Source: Gari tellinella
Taxonomy: Eukaryota > Mollusca > Bivalvia > Cardiida > Psammobiidae
Direction: 5' to 3'
Length of the DNA stretch: 64,000 nt
NCBI GenBank assembly: GCA_922989275.2
Contig: OV277863.1
Location: 49,148,999 to 49,212,998 of the forward strand
Shown here piece by piece: positions 62,963-64,000 of the stretch (within the stretch, counting starts at the first letter, position 1; the number at the start of each line of letters is the position of its first letter). Under the pieces are notes generated by a model that worked only from the letters and a program-made list of their open reading frames with translations, ran no database searches and was not told the DNA's origin. The translations under genes were made by a program, and so were the position numbers.

Positions 62963-63392
62963 AGCTCACCTGAGCTAGCTCAGGGTGAGCTTTTGCAATC
63001 CTTGAATGTGCGTCGTCAGTCGTCCGTCGTCAACAATTTTAGTGTCCACAATATTTATTCAATCTTTCTCAAACTTGCTCAGATGGTATATTGCCATAAG
63101 AGTTCGGATGAGTTTGATTATGGTTGAAATGGGACAAATAGGTCACGAGTTATCTACCTTTGAACTGCTGAAAATGCCGTATTTAACAGTGTTTATACTC
63201 TAGAGGCCACAGTATTTATCCAATCTTTCTAAAACCTGCCCAGATTGTATATGACCATAAGAGTTCGAAAGAATTCGATTTTGGTTGAAATCGGACAAAT
63301 AGGTCATGAGTTATCTACCTTTGAATTGCTGAAAATGCCATATTTAACGGTGTTTACACTCTAGAGGCCACAGTATTTATCCAATCTTTCAA
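62963..63392 (+). mobile_element. Tandem-core type D element, right-truncated
   Basis: AGCTCACCTGAGCTAGCTCA, GGGTGAGCT, CGTCGTCAGTCGTCCGTCG, then two and a half ~165-bp units. It stops in CCAATCTTTC where a different palindrome begins. Confidence 0.65.
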
Positions 63393-63397
63393 AAGGT

Positions 63398-63463
63398 AGT
63401 GACTAGGGGTCCGTGACCGTACCTCTAATATTTGAAATTAGCGGTACGGTCACGTACCCCTAG
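63398..63463. repeat. Hairpin CTAGGGGTCCGTGACCGTAC
   Basis: CTAGGGGTCCGTGACCGTAC and its near-exact inverse GTACGGTCACGTACCCCTAG, loop of about 20 bp. A third half-copy (GACTAGGGGTACGTGAGTC) follows at 63481, so this is probably the end of an unrecognised element. Confidence 0.55.
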
Positions 63464-64000
63464 CGAGCCCTATGAGGGTTGACTAGGGGTACGTGAGTCT
63501 AAAACACTATATAACAACACTTTATTGTGTCTGCAGATACGTTATTAGCGATGCTAATGTTAATTATATCTCATTTCAACCTTCTATTCTGACTGTTAGA
63601 CGCAGAAAAGCAAAGAAACTTCATCCCAAAAAAATAAATCCAATCGGCATTTATTTCACGGCAGCGAAAAAAATACCTATGAAAAAATAACGTTCACACA
63701 TTTTTACAAACATGTATAAATATCCAATACCAGCCTTGTTTAGAATAATTGCACTGTTTAATCGCGATTAGATGTCAAACGTGTTTTGTGAGTTGATTTG
63801 TGTAGGTCATTAGCCAGCAAACTTGGGTACCGCAAACCTACATGTTTCGATACTTGATGGGAGCCGAAGCTTCGATATTTTTTATTTTCTTAGATCTACC
63901 ACTTTATATTGAAAGCCAAGTTAAGAAGCTACATCAGCAGTAATTTCGTACAAGCTTATTATATTATATTAAGTTACCTTTGAATCAAATGTTTAAGAAA
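63464..64000. other. Non-coding, unrecognised
   Basis: AT-rich. The 65-codon frame at 63493-63690 has no family resemblance, signal or splice context. Confidence 0.35.

Noticed and set aside
59149..64000. Search for an Ig4 exon (phase 1 start, Cys/Trp pattern)
   Set aside because: No frame with flanking AG/GT and an Ig-like Cys...Trp or D-x-G-x-Y-x-C pattern was found, so the next exon probably lies beyond the window.

Overview
The window is eukaryotic, AT-rich, intron-dominated and crowded with transposable elements. The best-supported organism is a bivalve mollusc. The grounds are the repeat types: non-autonomous elements with tandem-repeat cores and hairpin ends (pearl / Helentron-associated type), tRNA-derived SINEs with a GCGCC-ATATGACC-like tail, and many TTAA-flanked miniature elements. 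The species cannot be named from the sequence alone.

The only host gene I can support lies on the + strand: six internal exons of a neural cell adhesion molecule (NCAM / fasciclin-2-like) gene at 18407-18581, 27154-27299, 39550-39696, 46935-47069, 49644-49765 and 58953-59148. They encode 307 codons, forming Ig domains 1, 2 and 3 in order. Every splice junction joins in frame. Each Ig domain is encoded by two exons, is bounded by phase-1 introns and is a multiple of three bases (321, 282, 318). The signal-peptide exon and the exons for later Ig, FN3 and membrane parts are not visible. 0-18.4 kb is therefore upstream intron or flank, and 59.1-64 kb is the intron after Ig3. Ig2 appears to lack the second (F-strand) cysteine.

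Layout: 0-18.4 kb holds scattered miniature inverted-repeat elements (MITEs), a ~165-bp tandem array (7-8.5 kb), a hAT-like and a pogo-like element, two arrays of GTTCAAGAAC-type palindromes (14.5 and 16.8-17.2 kb) and a perfect 45-bp-arm hairpin. 18.6-27.1 kb (intron) is mainly tandem-core elements starting AGCTCACC and ending in a hairpin plus CTCTTGT. 27.3-39.5 kb (intron) is a deep nest: an old tandem-core element split by a 7.5-kb insertion, itself split by a pogo-like element, itself split by further tandem-core elements and MITEs. 39.7-46.9 kb holds a ~182-bp satellite with a recurrent AAGATGGCGGC motif. 49.8-58.9 kb holds another nest, inside which sits a 4.24-kb terminal-inverted-repeat element (51954-56191) encoding a 366-residue Cys/His plus Arg-Ser-rich protein on the - strand. 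59.1-64 kb contains tandem-core elements, a tRNA-derived SINE split by a hAT-like insertion and more repeats.

How they work together: the adhesion-gene exons are 122-196 bp islands in 2.6-12.2-kb introns that have grown by repeated insertion. Several MITEs stop 20-25 bases from splice sites. Family names used below are working labels defined by their ends: TTAA-250 (CCCATTACCCCATA ends), TTAA-214 (CCCTTAGCC ends), TTAA-260, GCTCC-190 (AGGGCTCCAGATAAG ends), GGTCG-1250, and tandem-core types D, E and F.
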